DNA of 64,000 nucleotides, from assembly GCA_015501055.1 (NCBI GenBank), contig JADNYV010000016.1:62001-126000 (forward strand), written 5' to 3'. The notes below the pieces were generated by a model that saw only the letters and a list, made by a program, of their open reading frames with translations, was not told where the DNA came from and searched no databases. How positions within the stretch are numbered: the stretch's first letter is position 1; each line of letters begins with the position of its first letter. This document shows positions 50,139-60,837 of the stretch, one piece after another. The DNA is from Mucidula mucida. Lineage: Eukaryota > Basidiomycota > Agaricomycetes > Agaricales > Physalacriaceae. The position numbers and the translations under genes were made by a program.

Positions 50139-52413
50139 TCAAAGAGATTCACCACTGTTAGTACAGGAGAGCAACTGCATCCAAACAGCCGCCACACCCT
50201 CTTCCTCACTTCCCACTTGCATCCCGTTATCCTTGAGAATGAAATACTCCCTGTTGGATGTTTGAACAATCGCCAACGCAGGATGGAGAGTTGCACTAGA
50301 CTGCGTCTGGAAGTGAATACTTTCTACATGGTGATGCCTGTCGCTATTATGAGTACCTGGTGCGGCGACAGACAGGCAGACACTCACGTCGGGAGGAATA
50401 AATTCACTTTGGTAGATCTCGGTTTTGCACTGTGCATAGGAACGCTATCCAGACCAGCAAAGTCCTGCGCCATCTCCGTTGACGACTTCCACTGACCGCT
50501 GAGGCTAGCAACAATCTCAGCTTCATATGTAATGCGCAATCGCCCATCAATCACATACCTATTGGCAACGACGCACGCAAGAATATATCTCTCCGCAATG
50601 ACCTCTTTCACCGCACCTAAACTTCCTTCCCGTCTGATCCTTTTCAACCAATGTCGACTGATCCCGCGTTCATACTCTTCATGGTTCGTCCATGAAACTT
50701 GCTCCATCAATGGCGGAGGCGGTATGGCATGGACAGTCACCCGATGGGCAATATAATCAGACCAATCGGCACGAACAGGAATTCGCTGAGAATCGTCGAA
50801 TTCTGAAGAAGAATCCTCCACCCGCCCAACGACTTCGCAAGTGGCTTCCAGAACGTAGAACGACTCTCTAGATGAGTTTTGTTCCATGGTAACACACCAT
50901 ATCTCACCGTCCACGATTTGCTCCACATGGACGATCCGTCCATCAATCCATTCACTCGATTGTCCAACCGACACGCAGAAGAAGAGTCTTGTCAACAAAA
51001 ACCTTTGCTACCCGATTAGCTAGTTGGCTTGCACAATGAACGACACATACCTGATAGCGATAGTGATCTGCTTTTCATGATCCGGGCTCATCCATAATCG
51101 GGACGCTATCATTTCCCTTCCACCAAACGCAGGACTGAGAAACGAGGCCTTGTACTTTAACCGGCGCTCTGTGACTTCCGCTCGTCGTTGCCGCAAGTAA
51201 GGCCACATATTGACCATATTTTGAGGGTAGATCTGCAGAACGAGACCAAATCGTCGTCCAGAGAAATCGTGCAGAAGTCTATAACTTGCAGAGATATATG
51301 CTGCACGGGGCCGAAATGGTCAATGTCCGACATTTTCAACGATACAGCCTGCTTACCGGCATAGCGAAACATCTTGGAAACTAACGTACATGACATGAGA
51401 TCTTCTTCAGCGACTTGACTAAGAATTAGAGCATATCGTGGGACCAGCTTGCGACTCGCTAGAGATGGAGGTAGCGAAATGTTGTCAAGTGAAACAGGAA
51501 GCGTCGTAATGAAATCAAGATATATCTGGGAATGGCCTTGTTGAGAAAGAGTCATCGTATCTTGGTTGACTTTTGTAGGAGGCGGAGGCTTCTTGACGAC
51601 CAGAGGCGTAAATCGTTTAGCGTTAGTCGTCGAAATCAAGGGCTTCCTTGCGGGTGGCTGAGGCATAGCAGGAAGGAAGGAAGACGAAGTACTAGTCGCG
51701 GGAATAGCGGAAAGAGGGTTCGGGGCAACAGCGACGGGTTTATTAGGCATCTTGAAGGGAATTGCTTTGGGTTTACAGGCAGTAGATTTCGGATCGTCGT
51801 TAAGCTTGAGTTTCTTCGTCTGAGCATTGTTTTCCGGTTCAGCTTTCCTCTTTTTCGCGGAGGGAGGTTTAACTGCCGTTGGCCTGGGTTGAGGCAGATC
51901 GAGTGCTGGAGCCGCGTTTTGGGTAGGCACGAAAGGTGCTCTGGGAGGTTGACTAAGTGGAAGTTGGGAGGAAAAGGAGTATTGAGAAAGAGCTTGAGAG
52001 GACTCAGTCGCTATTGATGGCGCTGATAGCAGAGATATGTGTCTTGAAGCGGTAGCAGCAGGAGGATGAGATTCGGATGAAGACTGTATGAGAGATCCTG
52101 AGGATCGCTGGTTGATACGCGGTTGGGATGTACTGCTGGATGTGGTGACTTTCTCTGCTGGAGCTGATTTCGGCACCGGGGATTTCTTTTTGGACTGTAC
52201 AGATACTGCTGGCGCAGGCGTCGCGTCGATTACCGTTGTCGCTTGACTTGGAGCAGGCTGAGTCTTCTTTCGGGCATTCTGATAGTCAAGAATCATCTGG
52301 ACCATCTCGGCTTTCTTGACTCTTGTATATCTAGGAATTTGACGGTCCTTGCAGAACGCCTTGAGTTGAAGAACCGTGAGTTTAGTGAGCTCATCCTCTG
52401 TCATAACCTCCAT
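50139..52413 (-). CDS. SAP-domain protein of unknown function
   Basis: The N-terminus (MEVMTEDELTKLTVLQLKAF, then CKDRQIPRYTRVKKAEMVQM) has the helix-extended-helix spacing of a SAP domain, usually a DNA- or RNA-binding module. A long Pro/Ser/Lys-rich region follows, with nuclear-localisation-like clusters (KKRKAEPE). A folded C-terminal half comes next: LPPSLASRKLVPRYALILSQ, FGGREMIASRLWMSPDHEKQ, then RLFFCVSVGQSSEWIDGRIV. It ends EEEGVAAVWMQLLSCTNSGE. Introns occur near 51245, 51050-51000 and 50390. The C-terminal part looks conserved but I know no name for it. It is divergent from DNMT2. Confidence 0.75.
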
Positions 52414-52527
52414 TGCGGGCTACAGACACGTCAGAGAGTGCGTATAGAGTGAAAACTGACTTACATGGACGCGTCTAGTCAACGTTGACTTGTTTGGTTG
52501 TGTGTGTCAATCTCTCCTTGGACCACC
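52414..52527. promoter_or_regulatory. Short bidirectional promoter
   Basis: Only 114 bp separate the start codons of the SAP-domain gene (minus) and DNMT2 (plus), so both 5' UTRs and core promoters must share this space. No TATA box is apparent. Confidence 0.55.
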
Positions 52528-53699
52528 ATGATTTCTGCCGTCGAGTTCTACAGCGGCATTGGAGGACTACATCTTGCTCTCTCCAGGTGCTTACTGCCCC
52601 AGCCTGTACAAATTCTTGCCTCATACGACTGGGACCAGACCGCTTGTCGTGTCTACACCCACAATTTTCCTTCGACGACTTGTCACAGAACGGACATCTC
52701 TTTGTTAGCCCCAGACGACATCCCCGTCGCGGATCTATGGCTTCTCTCTCCAGCATGCCAGCCATATACGATTCTCAATCCAAACGCGAAGGGCGCGGAT
52801 GATCCAAGGGCAAAATCGTTCTTACATCTCATTCAACGCGTCTTGCCCCAGATGATCGAGGCACGACGTCCGGACTATATGCTGGTAGAGAATGTCGCTG
52901 GATTTGAGGTATGTCCAATGCATATCGCTTACAATACTGAAGAGCTCAAACTGGTCCAAGGTAGAGTTCAACCACGCGTCAGACGTTGTGTGACACCCTA
53001 TCCTTGCTGGGGTATCATACGAACGAGCTTGTGCTTTCGCCCTCACAATTTGGCATCCCAAACTCGAGACGAAGATATTATATGCTTGCCAGGAGATTCC
53101 CATTCAGCGATCAATGTGTTCCTCCATCAATTCAGACGTCGAGAATAGAGACATATCTATCTGCTTCAATCGGCGAGGAATATGACATTCCTCACAAAGT
53201 CCTGCAAAAGTGGGGTCGTCTTTTCGACATTGTACACCCGCGGGATGCCAGAAGCTGTTGTTTCACAAGAGGTTGGTGTCTTCATCCTTTCGAGCGATCC
53301 AATCTCAACTGTCACATAGGCTACACGCAACTGGTGGAACGCGCTGGATCTATTCTTCAAATGGAGTCGACTCTAGACGTAAGTTCTTTCCTCAACCTGA
53401 GGGTGATGTTGAATTTCCTACAGACTACGCAAGTCTTTGACGAATTCCTAGCTGCCCAAGCTGCAGGCGAGGTCGATGCAGTATACAAACTCGCGCCGCT
53501 CCGTCTCCGGTACTTTGCGCCAGAAGAGCTATTACGGTTATTCGATTTCAATTCCGCTGGGGAGGAGGAGCACTTTTCATTTCCAGACAACATCTCACGC
53601 AAATCACGATACAGACTGATAGGCAATAGCGTCAATGTTCGGATCGTGAGGGCCTTGATCGAGTATCTACTTACTAGCACGGCTCCTGGAGGAGAATGA
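52528..53699 (+). CDS. DNMT2: DNMT2/TRDMT1-type tRNA cytosine-5 methyltransferase
   Basis: This enzyme of DNA-methyltransferase fold methylates C38 of tRNA-Asp and some other tRNAs. Motif I is VEFYSGIGGLHLAL; motif IV reads SPACQPYT, with Ala where most have PPCQP (fission yeast Pmt1 is also altered here); motif VI is ENVAGFE. After an intron (52909-52964) come STTRQTLCDTLSLLGYHTNE and FGIPNSRRRYYMLARRFPF. The DNMT2-specific CFT motif is in SCCFTRG. Motifs IX-X end in YRLIGNSVNVRIVRALIEYL. Further introns sit at about 53273-53320 and 53380-53424. All catalytic motifs are present, so it is probably active. The last ~20 codons are duplicated downstream. Confidence 0.93.
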
Positions 53700-53780
53700 T
53701 GAATATTTTACGGATCATGAACGCCTTGATCGAGTATCTGCTCACCAGCACGGATCCTGGGCGAGAACGATAAATGATAT
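53640..53780 (+). repeat. 71-bp tandem duplication over the DNMT2 3' end
   Basis: Copy 1 (53640-53710) contains the last codons and stop of DNMT2; copy 2 (53711-53780) repeats it with about ten substitutions, including CTTGATCGAGTATCT and AGCACGG. Copy 2 lies wholly in the 3' UTR or intergenic DNA. Confidence 0.85.
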
Positions 53781-54019
53781 GCGTGCGCCCTCTCTCATCG
53801 AGGATAGTGTGGCGATCGTATTTGAAACATCGTCTGCATGTATAAGGATCTTTCGTCCACTCTCACTCCACCAAGCTATCCAGGTGCATGTCACTTGTTA
53901 GTTCTTGAGCTCTGTGCTTGAAACACGTCCCAGCTATGCGCAGTTGACGTCCGCACAGCACTTTCATTCGACGTCGTATAAAAGGAATGATCCATTGTGT
54001 CTAACAATCTGAATCACCA

Positions 54020-54791
54020 ATGAATTTATACCTCTCCTCCGGAAACAAGATAGCAGACAGCACATACACGGCATTGGATGGGCGGCCGGTATTCCAAGTG
54101 AAGACCCCGTGGTCGATGTTCGGGAAGAAGACGGTCATCACGCAGGGCTCCGACATTGTTGCACGTATACGCTGGAAGAGAGGCGCATCCACGGTGCTGG
54201 AGGTTGGGCGACGAGAGATCACGGCGAAGAAGTACTTTCACAAGGGATGGTCGGGGTAAGCACTTGAATAACGCGACTCGGATGGAGCTATGTCGCTCAC
54301 GCGCACATAGGGGACAAACGTTTGTGGCACCTGACGGGAACGAGTACAAGTGGATAATCAAGAAGAACCAACCAGAGGTACGTGACTTTCGTATATACAC
54401 ATTTCGTATGCAGTGCTCATGGCCCTCGCAGCTCGTTCGGAGCGGAATGATCAGCAACACCCCCATAGCGAAATTTCATCGCAAGCATTCAGGTCTCTTC
54501 ACCAAGAAGAGAAAAGCCTACCTGGAGGTGTTCCCTGCAGGGGAACACATCGTTGATGCCATCCTTGTGACGTTTATATATATCGAAACCGCGAGGCGTG
54601 TCTCTAGGAAGGAACGCAGTAGCGACATTGATATTGATCTGGACGGGGGCAATGGCGGTGGTGGAGATAGTGGTGGAGGAGACGGAGGCGGTTGGGGCGG
54701 AGGAGATGGAGGCGGTGGAGGAGGAGGTGGTGATGGAGGTGGCGGGGGTGGTGGGGGAGGAGACGGCGGTGGGGGCGGTGGCGGATGCTAG
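54020..54791 (+). CDS. DUF6593 protein with glycine-rich tail
   Basis: This belongs to the agaricomycete-typical DUF6593 family, of unknown role. The N-terminal domain reads MNLYLSSGNKIADSTYTALD, GRPVFQVKTPW and ARIRWKRGASTVLEVGRREI; after an intron (about 54255-54308) GQTFVAPDGNEYKWI, and after a second intron LVRSGMISNTPIAKFHRKHS and YLEVFPAGEHIVDAILVTFI. The tail after RKERSSDIDIDLDGG is an almost pure Gly run punctuated by Asp and one Trp, ending GGGGC. Glycine-rich ends closing in Cys recur in this family in my recollection. Confidence 0.85.
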
Positions 54792-55105
54792 TAGACTTCG
54801 TGTGGCTGCCTTGATACCCAAAAGGAGTCCATCATGCAAATCAAGAGATCTTGACGTCTCTTGTCGACAAACAAGCGAATGATGCGCGGAAAGAGTTGCG
54901 AACGAGGCTTAATCGTATACTTACCCAGAAGAAGGAGGTTAAAGGTCCATCGCTTTGAAGTACGAGATTCCGATTCCTACTGCAACAATACGCTATGATA
55001 CAGAAATTCAGTGATATATACAACAGAACGACAACAAGATGAAAACAACAAAGCAGTTTACAGATGTTCCAAAAAAATCCACCGAGAAAGATAAAACATC
55101 GACGT

Positions 55106-56048
55106 TCAGAGCCTGGGTGGGTCTGTCGTCCAGTCGCTAGTACACAGATAAATAGGGTCGAGGATAAGTCGTTTTTTGAGAGGCACTTTGCCTGGGCGAC
55201 GCGATAGGTGAACGCCGCGAGGCGGGGGGAGTGGTTCAAGCCAATTGGCAGGAATATTGAATTTGGGTTTGGGTAATGCGGCATCTGCCCCTTCTTCCTT
55301 GACCTTTGGCGCCGACGCCGGTTCGTGGTCTATATCCATGGCATTGTCGGCGTGACAAGGAGGTTTGGAGTAGGAAGGAGATGTGGGGTCGGGCTTGGTG
55401 AAGGGGTTGGATTTCATAGAAGCTGCTGAGCTCAGGCGGAGTCGCCGTCGCGTGGGTTTCTCTTCGGACGCATCAGGCGAGATGATGATGGGGGATGGTG
55501 CACGTCTAGGCGTTCGATGTGCAAGAGGTTCGTCGTCTTCTGAGAGGAGAGATATTTCCTCTATACGCTTCGTCATGGAAGTTTCGGGTGGTATATCGAT
55601 AGTGGTCGACGTCGACGTCGTATCGCGTGCATCAGAGTCATCAGAAACTAGGATGATCTCCTCTGAGCGACCAGACCAGGTTTTCTTCACAGGCCAGACG
55701 TCTTTAGATCTTCGAACACGTTTTCTCTGAAGCTTGTGAGGTGGCGCTTGCGTCGGCTCGTCATCGCTGTCATCGATGACAATGGGTGCAGCTTTTGTGC
55801 AAACCGCGCACGTCCATTCGAATTGGGGCGACGACTGGGAAATGTATGTCTTGAGAACGGTCAAAAGCTGCACCGCGGAGAGTGGTGGGTCATGACACTC
55901 TACTTCCAAGGTCAACAACAACACAAGACCCGTGTGAACACCGTCACTCACTATGATGGAAATTGCGTTTACACTGCTTGCAGGTAATAATGGTTCCCCT
56001 TGTCGCCTCCTTGAAACTCCCGCACTTTGTACACGGCTGGCCAATCAT
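55106..56048 (-). CDS. PHD-finger protein with long disordered tail
   Basis: The start at 56048 puts a zinc finger directly at the N-terminus: MIGQPCTKCGSFKEATRG, then ITCKQCKRNFHHKCHDPP across an intron (about 55957-55908), then FEWTCAVC. This gives the C-x2-C ... C-x2-C-x4-H-x2-C ... C-x2-C ligand pattern of a PHD-type finger, usually a histone-tail reader. The rest is acidic and Ser/Pro-rich, with repeated SUMO-interaction-like segments (PIVIDDSDDE, IILVSDDSD, PIIISPDASEE), and ends CTSDWTTDPPRL. An in-frame stop upstream and no earlier ATG support this start. Its exact chromatin target is unknown. Confidence 0.7.
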
Positions 56049-56702
56049 CGGAATCACAAATTCCTCGGACCAAACATGGAGGTGGAGGAGAAGACGCGTT
56101 ATTTGTCCGACTTTGGTCGAAACTCCCGAAAAGGTCGCCTTTGATCGATCTCACTTGTTTTGTAACCACAACGGTCCTCTGCTCTTCTAGTTACTCTGAA
56201 ACGAACTGTGCATCATCTACTGCTATCAATAGTCGACAAATTCCATATCGCCCAAGCTTGCATGCTGCTGTTTCATGGACTTGCCAATAATCTTCGTCGA
56301 GTTTCTCGTACTTACTACTGGAGCTCCCACCTGACGGTTTTAACTTTTTGCAATTTTTTCATCGTTACCTGTCCCACACTTGTACGACTGGGGGCAAGAT
56401 ACCGAATCTGGGGCAAAGAATACAGCGAGCCATATGCTAGCAGCGTAACGACTGATCATTTCCTCTGACTTGCGAAACCGGATTTATCAAAAGGCTTATT
56501 TCTCAACATGGACGTGGCTCCTTGCACACGCGGTGGGATTAGCGCGTGTTCGCGAAATTCAATGATGTATCGTCCTAGGCCTCGGCTGCGGCGAAGGCTT
56601 TGTGTTGGCAACCATGCGAGATTGGAGTCTGTGCTGTATCACGGGCGATTGATGCAGGTGGCTGGATTAGCATTCTCGGCATAGGCGAAACACGGGAAGA
56701 GC
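56049..56702. other. Intergenic, upstream of thaumatin-like gene
   Basis: Divergent spacer between the PHD-finger gene and the thaumatin-like gene. No coding sequence recognised. Confidence 0.45.
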
Positions 56703-56710
56703 TATATAAA
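56703..56710 (+). promoter_or_regulatory. TATA box of the thaumatin-like gene
   Basis: TATATAAA stands 75 bp before the start codon and is followed by a pyrimidine-rich stretch (CTGCTACTCCCCCTC), the usual layout of a strongly expressed, regulated fungal gene. Confidence 0.65.
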
Positions 56711-56784
56711 GGACGGGATACAGCTCGCAACAGACAGCATTCGCCCTTCTGCTACTCCCCCTCTAGATCATAATCAGAATCATC

Positions 56785-58050
56785 ATGCACGGACTCGCTG
56801 CCATCGTTTCTCTTGCGCTCGTCTCTTCCGCATACGCGCGCACTTTCACGGTCAAGAACAACTGCGCCTATACCGTTTGGTATGATATAGCTATCTATTC
56901 ACGTATGCTCACTCTCTAACCAAGCTCCATAGGCCCGGTGTACGCCTTTCTCCTTTTTATTCCTTGAGTCGTATTGAAAACCTTATCCGCAGTTGTTCAC
57001 AGACTTGAACGCTGGTACCGCTGTTCCTGATCAAGCGACTGGGTATGTCTTTAATTCAACCACGGCAAGGCCGGGTGACTCAATGGAGATTATAGATGGG
57101 AGGCTGCCTCCGGTTCATCCATCTCGTTCACCGTGCCCGACAACTGGACTGCTGGTCGCATCTGGGTAAGCATTTCCGTCCACTTAGCTAAAACGAAAGA
57201 CTGAACGCTTGATATGGATAGGGTCGTACGGAGTGTGATTTCTCCACCAACCCAGGCCCTACGTCTTGCGTGACAGGTGGCTGCAACGGTGGTCTTGAAT
57301 GCGACACTAGCAGCGGAACGGTAATTCACCACTTGCCTCGGAGGAGTGTTAGAAAATGTGCTAAAGATGGCTTCTAGGGTGTTCCCCCCGCTACTGTCGC
57401 TGAATGGACTCTCTCTGCCAGCGGAAACGCCGATTGGTACGATGGTATGCTCTTGCTCGCGAAGTGTCTAGTGCCGCCTGCTCACTGTGTGTAGTGTCCC
57501 TCGTGGACGGCTTCAACATTCCCTTGACCGTCACGCCGAGTGTCGATTGCTCCACGGCTTCCTGCCCCGTTGACCTGAACCCCAACTGTACGTAGTGCAT
57601 CTCCTTCATCCAAGTACGCAATCCTGACAGACATATGATCTTGGTAGGCCCTACTGAAATCGCGGGTCCCGCGGCCAAGGACGGCAGCAACGCTGGCTGC
57701 AAGAGCGCATGCTTTGCCAATCTCGATGGAAACCAAGGTGAGTTATTTTCACTCTCCATGTAGATGTCAGGGGCTCAAGATCCTGAATCAACCAGCGAAC
57801 TCGGCCAACTGCTGCAGCGGTGACCACAACACGGCCGCCACCTGCCCCTCCAGCGGTGTTCAGGACTATAATTACTTCAGTGAGTTCCTCTATGAGATGC
57901 CGTTGCCGGGACGGAAACTGATGCACGCTTTTTGCAGAGAGTAACTGCCCCAACTCGTACGCTTATGCTTACGACGAGTCTTCGGGCACCGCGCTCTGGT
58001 CTTGCGACTCTGGTCTCAACGCTGATTATACCGTCACTTTCTGCCCTTGA
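56785..58050 (+). CDS. Thaumatin-like secreted protein
   Basis: The product opens with a signal peptide (MHGLAAIVSLALVSSAYA), then RTFTVKNNCAYTVWPGLFTD, the thaumatin N-terminus. Later family blocks are WTAGRIWGRTECDF, CVTGGCNGGLEC, VSLVDGFNIPLTVTP, GCKSACFANLDGNQ, NCCSGDHNTAATCPSSGV and SYAYAYDESSGTALWSC, ending TVTFCP. Fungal thaumatin-like proteins are extracellular or wall-bound, some with endo-beta-1,3-glucanase activity. It has many short introns. The conserved WPGLFTD requires a 7-nt exon at 56933-56939. Even Cys content suggests a disulfide-rich fold. Length about 250 residues, normal. Confidence 0.93.
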
Positions 58051-58907
58051 ATGCCTCATAACGATTAGTGAGCGACTGGAGTTGATGTTGTATAAAAAAA
58101 CATTGCATCCATTTGCTTCACGTCTATACATACTCTAAACCTATACCATTGCATTGATATTTATCCTTGTCCATAGTTGAATTAAATGTCTATTCCTTAC
58201 TTGAACGAAGCGACGCATATGGAAGGTGGTCCAGTACAGTCGTGGTACCAACTATGCGTCTTGTTTTTTGATAAGTGAGCTGTAACTACTTGCAGACTGA
58301 AGAAGGTAGGAGGACTCGACGTACAGCGATCGAAGTCACCCCAAGTGGTTATATACTCGGCGGAACATGTATGCAGGAAGCGACACGACAGTTTCACTGA
58401 ACAATCATTCGATCCGATCATACCGCTGCATCTTACGAAATCCTTTGTCATTAGTGTGCGTCCAAGATGTCAGCATCATTCGAGTCCTATCTCGGTCAAA
58501 GAACATTCGCCTGCCAGACTATCCTGTCTGGTCTCTCGGAGGCGCCGTGCATAGCTCCGTTCGTACAAATTGAGAGCTCTGATGCCTTTTCTACCAAGAG
58601 TTTGAGACCGCGGTACCGATCCCCGCTCCTGTTGCGCGACGATAGGAAGGTCATCATGAGACGACAAAAGAAGGATTTGTGGGGCGTTATTGCAGTATGT
58701 TTTGGCGGCAATGGGACGCGGAAAACTCCAAATTGTCAAAAAACAAGCCGTCTGTTCGTCGACATCAGCGGCGGGACGGGCCAGCATGAGCGTCACCGGA
58801 AGATAGCCGCCGGCCGAGTTTCATGGCGATCACAAGCCACGCGACCCAATGTACCTTGGGAGGTAACATCCAACTTCATAGGCTCGCAGGCTGAGCCTTT
58901 GCCCGCC
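58051..58907. other. Intergenic, no convincing gene
   Basis: The frame that ends in the FGFR1OP2-like first exon is open from 58467, but the upstream portion is Arg/Ser-rich without motifs, and the conserved N-terminus starts at 58908. Confidence 0.45.
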
Positions 58908-59751
58908 ATGACTATCTTGGAGAGCAATGATCAAGACCTCATGCAGCTATGGAATCTCATACTAGAGCTTAGCGAGCAGCTCAACCAGAACCGCCAGCTT
59001 TCTGTTTCTCTGCATTCTCAAGTCGGAAGTGCAAAGGTGTGTTCGCCGCATATTCAGCATCATTCACGAGGACTGAAAACTTGCACTAGAACCAAGCGGT
59101 TCATAATAAAACTGGGTTTGTTCTGAGACGGTTCAACTTGGATAAGAGCCAGGGTGCGTCTCGTGTGTGTGTGTTCGTATGCAACGCGTTAACCTCAATG
59201 AACGATAGATGTGTACGACGACGAGCTGCAAAAGATGAACAACGCCATTCGAGATGAGAACACTGGTCTTCAGCACGACAACAAGCATTTGAACACGCTC
59301 ATCAAGGATTATGAACAGACTCTGGAGAGTCTAATGAGCACGTCCTCTTTCCCACTCCCCGTATACTGCCTTACTTACCCCGTTCTATAGGCAACTTTCG
59401 TAATCGCGCTGTAGGTTCCATGGACTCACCTTGGAAATCATGTTATTCATTACTTTCAAGCAAGACGTGCAAGAGCGCGAATTATCTCTAATACGAGAGT
59501 ACGAAGAGCGGCTCCTTGCGTTGGAGGAGCAAAACGCCGCGCGGGACCTCGCGACGAGTACTACGGTCTCGGAGGCCATTGCGCGGCTTTCGTATATCAT
59601 GCGACAAGTTTTGCACCACGAGTCGGGTGAGGATACGGACCCGGTCGACGCGGTAGCGGCGGCAGAATACGCGATGGAGAGGGAGATTGAGCTGGCGCGG
59701 TTGGAAAAGGAGAATGAGGAGCTGAGAAGGATGTTGGGCGTGCTTCCCTAG
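58908..59751 (+). CDS. FGFR1OP2/SIKE-like coiled-coil protein
   Basis: This coiled-coil protein resembles the FGFR1OP2/SIKE family, whose animal members are STRIPAK components; the fungal role is inference. It starts MTILESNDQDLMQLWNLILE. Exons 58908-59036, 59090-59153 and from 59219 carry LRRFNLDKSQ, VYDDELQKMNNAIRDEN and LIKDYEQTLESLM, followed by NFRNRAQDVQERELSLIREY, EAIARLSYIMRQVLHHESGE and IELARLEKENEELRRMLG, a heptad-rich layout close to the family. The intron after ESLM appears to use a GC donor. The frame stops at 59749-59751, but the next frame continues open to 59885 with GPYGTYKRARPAG, a plausible true C-terminus displaced by one missing base. Confidence 0.75.
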
Positions 59752-59885
59752 TGCCCAAGGAGGAGCCTCAACCGCACCAGGATTCGAGACCGTTCTTTGA
59801 GCCGATCAGGCTGCAGAGAACCGTTAGCCAGATTCCGGCAGTGGGTCCGTATGGGACGTATAAGCGCGCGCGTCCGGCGGGGTAG

Positions 59886-60837
59886 GAATGTTAAGTTATA
59901 TGGATGGTGAGGCTGCTTTTGTAGCTTGTTTGTCGTGCACGGGCTGATGATGCCTCGACAGGTCGGATACTTATTTATCTATGCTTGACAAATCACATTG
60001 CTGTCTGTACTGGTCATTGCTTTGATGGTTAGGTGTTCTCATCATTCACTGGGATGTCCAGAAAGTGCGTCTTACAGTCTTCGATCATTCATCAGGCGTG
60101 TTGGGATCATGAGTAATGCTGTTACTCAATTGTTGTTGAAAGGAGTGGAGGAATTTCGGCCTTGGTAACAGAAAAAGAACGCGGTCTACAGCGCCGCTAA
60201 ACAGGAGAAGTATGTCAAGACCGCCACCGAATTTACGAAGTTTACTTGTGGTGTGCCGGGACAACTGTGCGCGATCAACGAGTGGGTGCGACTCCGAGAC
60301 GGGGACAAGCTTTTATAAGCTAGGAAGACGGCCGCCGGGATAGAATGGTATCCGAGAGGTTAGCGGTTAGGTTTGTGGCTTTGGCTGGGCTCAGGTGTAA
60401 TTTAAGCGTTTTTGAACAAAGTTGGATACGGTATGGGCAGTCTGACTGATGAACAGCCGCGGACGTGATTGTTACTCAGTAAATAGATACAGAGAGGGAT
60501 ATTATTCCCGCGACTGTAGCTCTACGTGCTCATAGGTAATAATTTGCATTTATCATCGGGATTTCAGTGATCGCGGCTCACACGTCGATTAATCACCGAG
60601 CAGTGGACAAGAGATTTGAATCCGACAAAGGAGGTGCAAGGTCTTTGCAGCTGCTGTGATGGTGTCGACGATGGTTGTGGACCGCGTCTTTGACGTTGAC
60701 GAGGCCAAGGTCCGTTCTCGGCGGTTATCTCCCCTGATTTGAGGTTATGCTTACTCCGGTTTGCATAGAAGTCACCTTTTCTGCTTAAACCACCTCGTTC
60801 TTCGCCTACGACGCTCTCGCTGCCTGACCCCCGAGAA
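59886..60837. other. Intergenic, nothing recognised
   Basis: Upstream DNA of the PH-domain gene. A minus-strand frame overlapping its first exon (60564-61040) is judged a shadow. Confidence 0.45.

Noticed and set aside
54489..54839. Minus-strand Ser/Thr-rich frame
   Set aside because: It is the complement of the glycine-codon run in the DUF6593 gene; its repetitiveness has no independent meaning.
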